Of a stretch of DNA of 64,000 bases, positions 62,902 through 64,000 are shown in pieces. This DNA comes from CAINVV01 sp963663005 (GTDB taxonomy: Bacteria; Bacteroidota; Bacteroidia; Bacteroidales; Prolixibacteraceae), in assembly GCA_963663005.2 (NCBI GenBank), contig CAXXHH010000013.1, forward strand, positions 62,001 through 126,000. The letters run 5' to 3'. Positions within the stretch are counted from its first letter, which is position 1; every line of letters begins with the position of its first letter. The notes beneath the pieces are model-generated. The model saw only the letters and a program-made list of their open reading frames with translations, ran no database searches and was not told the DNA's origin. The translations under genes were made by a program, and so were the position numbers.

Positions 62902-63354
62902 ATGAAAGATGAACTAGATAGAAAGCTATCGGCTATCATAGCTAAAAGAAAAGATAACCTAGTAAACATTGTCCAGTTTGATGACTTATTTTTCGTTTTC
63001 GCGAAAAAAACATTAAAAGAGGTTGCAAATTTTATAAACAGTAAATTAGAAAACTCCACTCAAGATTTTCTAAAAATTTATTACGATGACCCGATAAACT
63101 TTATGAATACTCAATATTTTGCTCAGGTTCAAGTCGCAGGGGGATTTAGTAGAAATCGATACAGCCTGATTTCAGAGGAGACAAACCCACTGCTTAGGTT
63201 TGAAGGGGATGATACAAATGGGCAAGTTAAGGTATCAATGAGACTAAAAAGCGAAAATAATTTTAAGGAAATCGGTAAATATGGAATAAGTCAATTGAAT
63301 GAGGAAAAAACTACTGAAATTCTAATTAACTTTTTAGAAAAAGTGTTCTCTTAA
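62902..63354 (+). CDS. Cassette 3: small protein of unknown function
   Basis: 150 aa, no signal or membrane helix. I recognise no family. The N-terminal 50 residues are charged and probably helical; a Gly-containing beta region (VQVAGGFSRNRYS) follows, and the C-terminus is helical. Only nine bases separate it from the patatin gene, so the two are probably a functional pair within one cassette. Confidence 0.6.
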   Translation: MKDELDRKLSAIIAKRKDNLVNIVQFDDLFFVFAKKTLKEVANFINSKLENSTQDFLKIYYDDPINFMNTQYFAQVQVAGGFSRNRYSLISEETNPLLRFEGDDTNGQVKVSMRLKSENNFKEIGKYGISQLNEEKTTEILINFLEKVFS

Positions 63355-63363
63355 TTATTTTCA

Positions 63364-64000
63364 ATGGAGAAAAAAAGAAAGTTACGCATTTTAAGCATTG
63401 ATGGAGGCGGACTTCGAGGTGTCATTCCGTTGCAGATAATCAGGCACATTGAGTCAATTACTCAAAAAGAAATACACAAAAGTTTTGACTTAATTGCAGG
63501 TACATCTAGCGGAGGTATATTGACTTGCGCTTTAACTTTTCAGGATTCTGAGAGTCTTGAAGGAGATAAGAGAAAATACACACTTGATGAAATAGAGAAA
63601 ATTTATGTTGAAAGAGGAAAAAAAATTTTTCCTTCAAAATCTCTACTTTCAATAGGTAATAATTCTTTCAAGAAATGGTTTGCGCCCCTTTATAATCCTA
63701 GTAGTTTGGAATCAATATTATATGAATTTTTTGGAGATGCGAGAATAACAAATTGCATGAAACGAATTTTTATTACATCATATGATATTCATAGAAATAA
63801 ACCATTGTTTTTTACCACAAGAAATGCAACGCAATCTCCTGATAAAAATGCAAGATTAATAGATATTTGTAGGGCAACGTCTGCAGCACCAACATATTTT
63901 CCCACATATAGATTTACATATGACAGCGAAAATACAATTTGTATCGATGGTGGTGTTTTTATGAATAATCCATCATTAGGTGCACTTATCGAAGTATTAG
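63364..64000 (+). CDS. Cassette 3: patatin-like phospholipase (partial)
   Basis: The first 212 codons are in the window. Oxyanion loop DGGGLRG (13-19), nucleophile Ser48 in GTSSGG, and the dyad Asp195 in IDGGVFMNN are intact, so an active lipid acyl hydrolase is expected. Soluble. Patatin phospholipases (CapV) are cell-killing effectors of CBASS anti-phage systems; no CD-NTase is visible here. The upstream 150-aa protein may regulate it. The C-terminus, which could hold a sensor domain, lies beyond the window. Confidence 0.85.
   Translation, partial: MEKKRKLRILSIDGGGLRGVIPLQIIRHIESITQKEIHKSFDLIAGTSSGGILTCALTFQDSESLEGDKRKYTLDEIEKIYVERGKKIFPSKSLLSIGNNSFKKWFAPLYNPSSLESILYEFFGDARITNCMKRIFITSYDIHRNKPLFFTTRNATQSPDKNARLIDICRATSAAPTYFPTYRFTYDSENTICIDGGVFMNNPSLGALIEVL

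Noticed and set aside
1..64000. tRNA, rRNA, complete insertion sequence or prophage
   Set aside because: No cloverleaf, rRNA segment, intact transposase or phage structural gene was seen on reading either strand; a covariance scan would be needed for small RNAs.

Overview
The window is chromosomal DNA of a Bacteroidota bacterium. The evidence is a SusC/SusD pair, several secreted glycoside hydrolases, a PorE-like OmpA lipoprotein of the type IX secretion machinery, TAnnTTTG-type -7 promoter elements and start codons without Shine-Dalgarno sequences. A caa3-type oxidase indicates aerobic respiration. The order or family cannot be fixed from the sequence alone.

Layout. 1-5.4 kb: the start of a DUF5009-like membrane acyltransferase, a GH20 hexosaminidase lipoprotein and a DUF5916 outer-membrane protein. 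5.6-13.3 kb: arfB, susD/susC, an oxidoreductase and an esterase. 13.4-21.0 kb: housekeeping genes (pyrF, prfA, purM, porE-like, a cyclophilin, prfC). 21.1-30.6 kb: an alpha/beta hydrolase, an archaemetzincin, an NtrC-type regulator with a histidine kinase carrying heme-type motifs, and a four-gene membrane redox module. The module consists of a substrate-binding/GcvH-like fusion, HybA-like and HybB-like proteins, and a second membrane GcvH-like protein. A sigma-54-like promoter and a 7-bp inverted repeat lie directly upstream of it, which makes the neighbouring NtrC-type regulator its likely activator. 31.1-39.3 kb: lgt, secA, ferritin, icd and dnaX; the tau tail of dnaX lies in the -1 frame behind a run of ten A residues. 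39.5-45.0 kb: glutathione peroxidase, a propeller/alpha-barrel protein, GH127 (signal peptide out of frame) and a cupin. 45.0-52.2 kb: a caa3 oxidase operon headed by a Tat ferredoxin and a membrane cytochrome c. 52.4-59.4 kb: GH42, a sugar isomerase-like protein, an esterase, an acyl-CoA synthetase and a sirtuin.

59.5-64.0 kb: an integron-type gene-cassette array. A C-terminal tyrosine recombinase remnant is followed by three visibly A+T-rich cassettes, all on the plus strand and separated by two attC-like sites of about 133 bp. The first bases of cassettes 1 and 2 are exactly complementary to the left core of the site that ends the same cassette, which is the hallmark of circularisable cassettes. 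The cargo is a class III nucleotidyl-cyclase-like protein, a large protein with a DUF4365-like nuclease fold, and a small unknown protein coupled to a patatin-like phospholipase. All three are plausible anti-phage genes.

The two strongest candidates for undescribed biology are the sigma-54-linked GcvH-like/HybAB module and the cassette array. Several gene borders also carry degenerate short-unit repeats (GTGAAAA-, ATGTGRAA- and GAGATATAAGACATGAGA-like).
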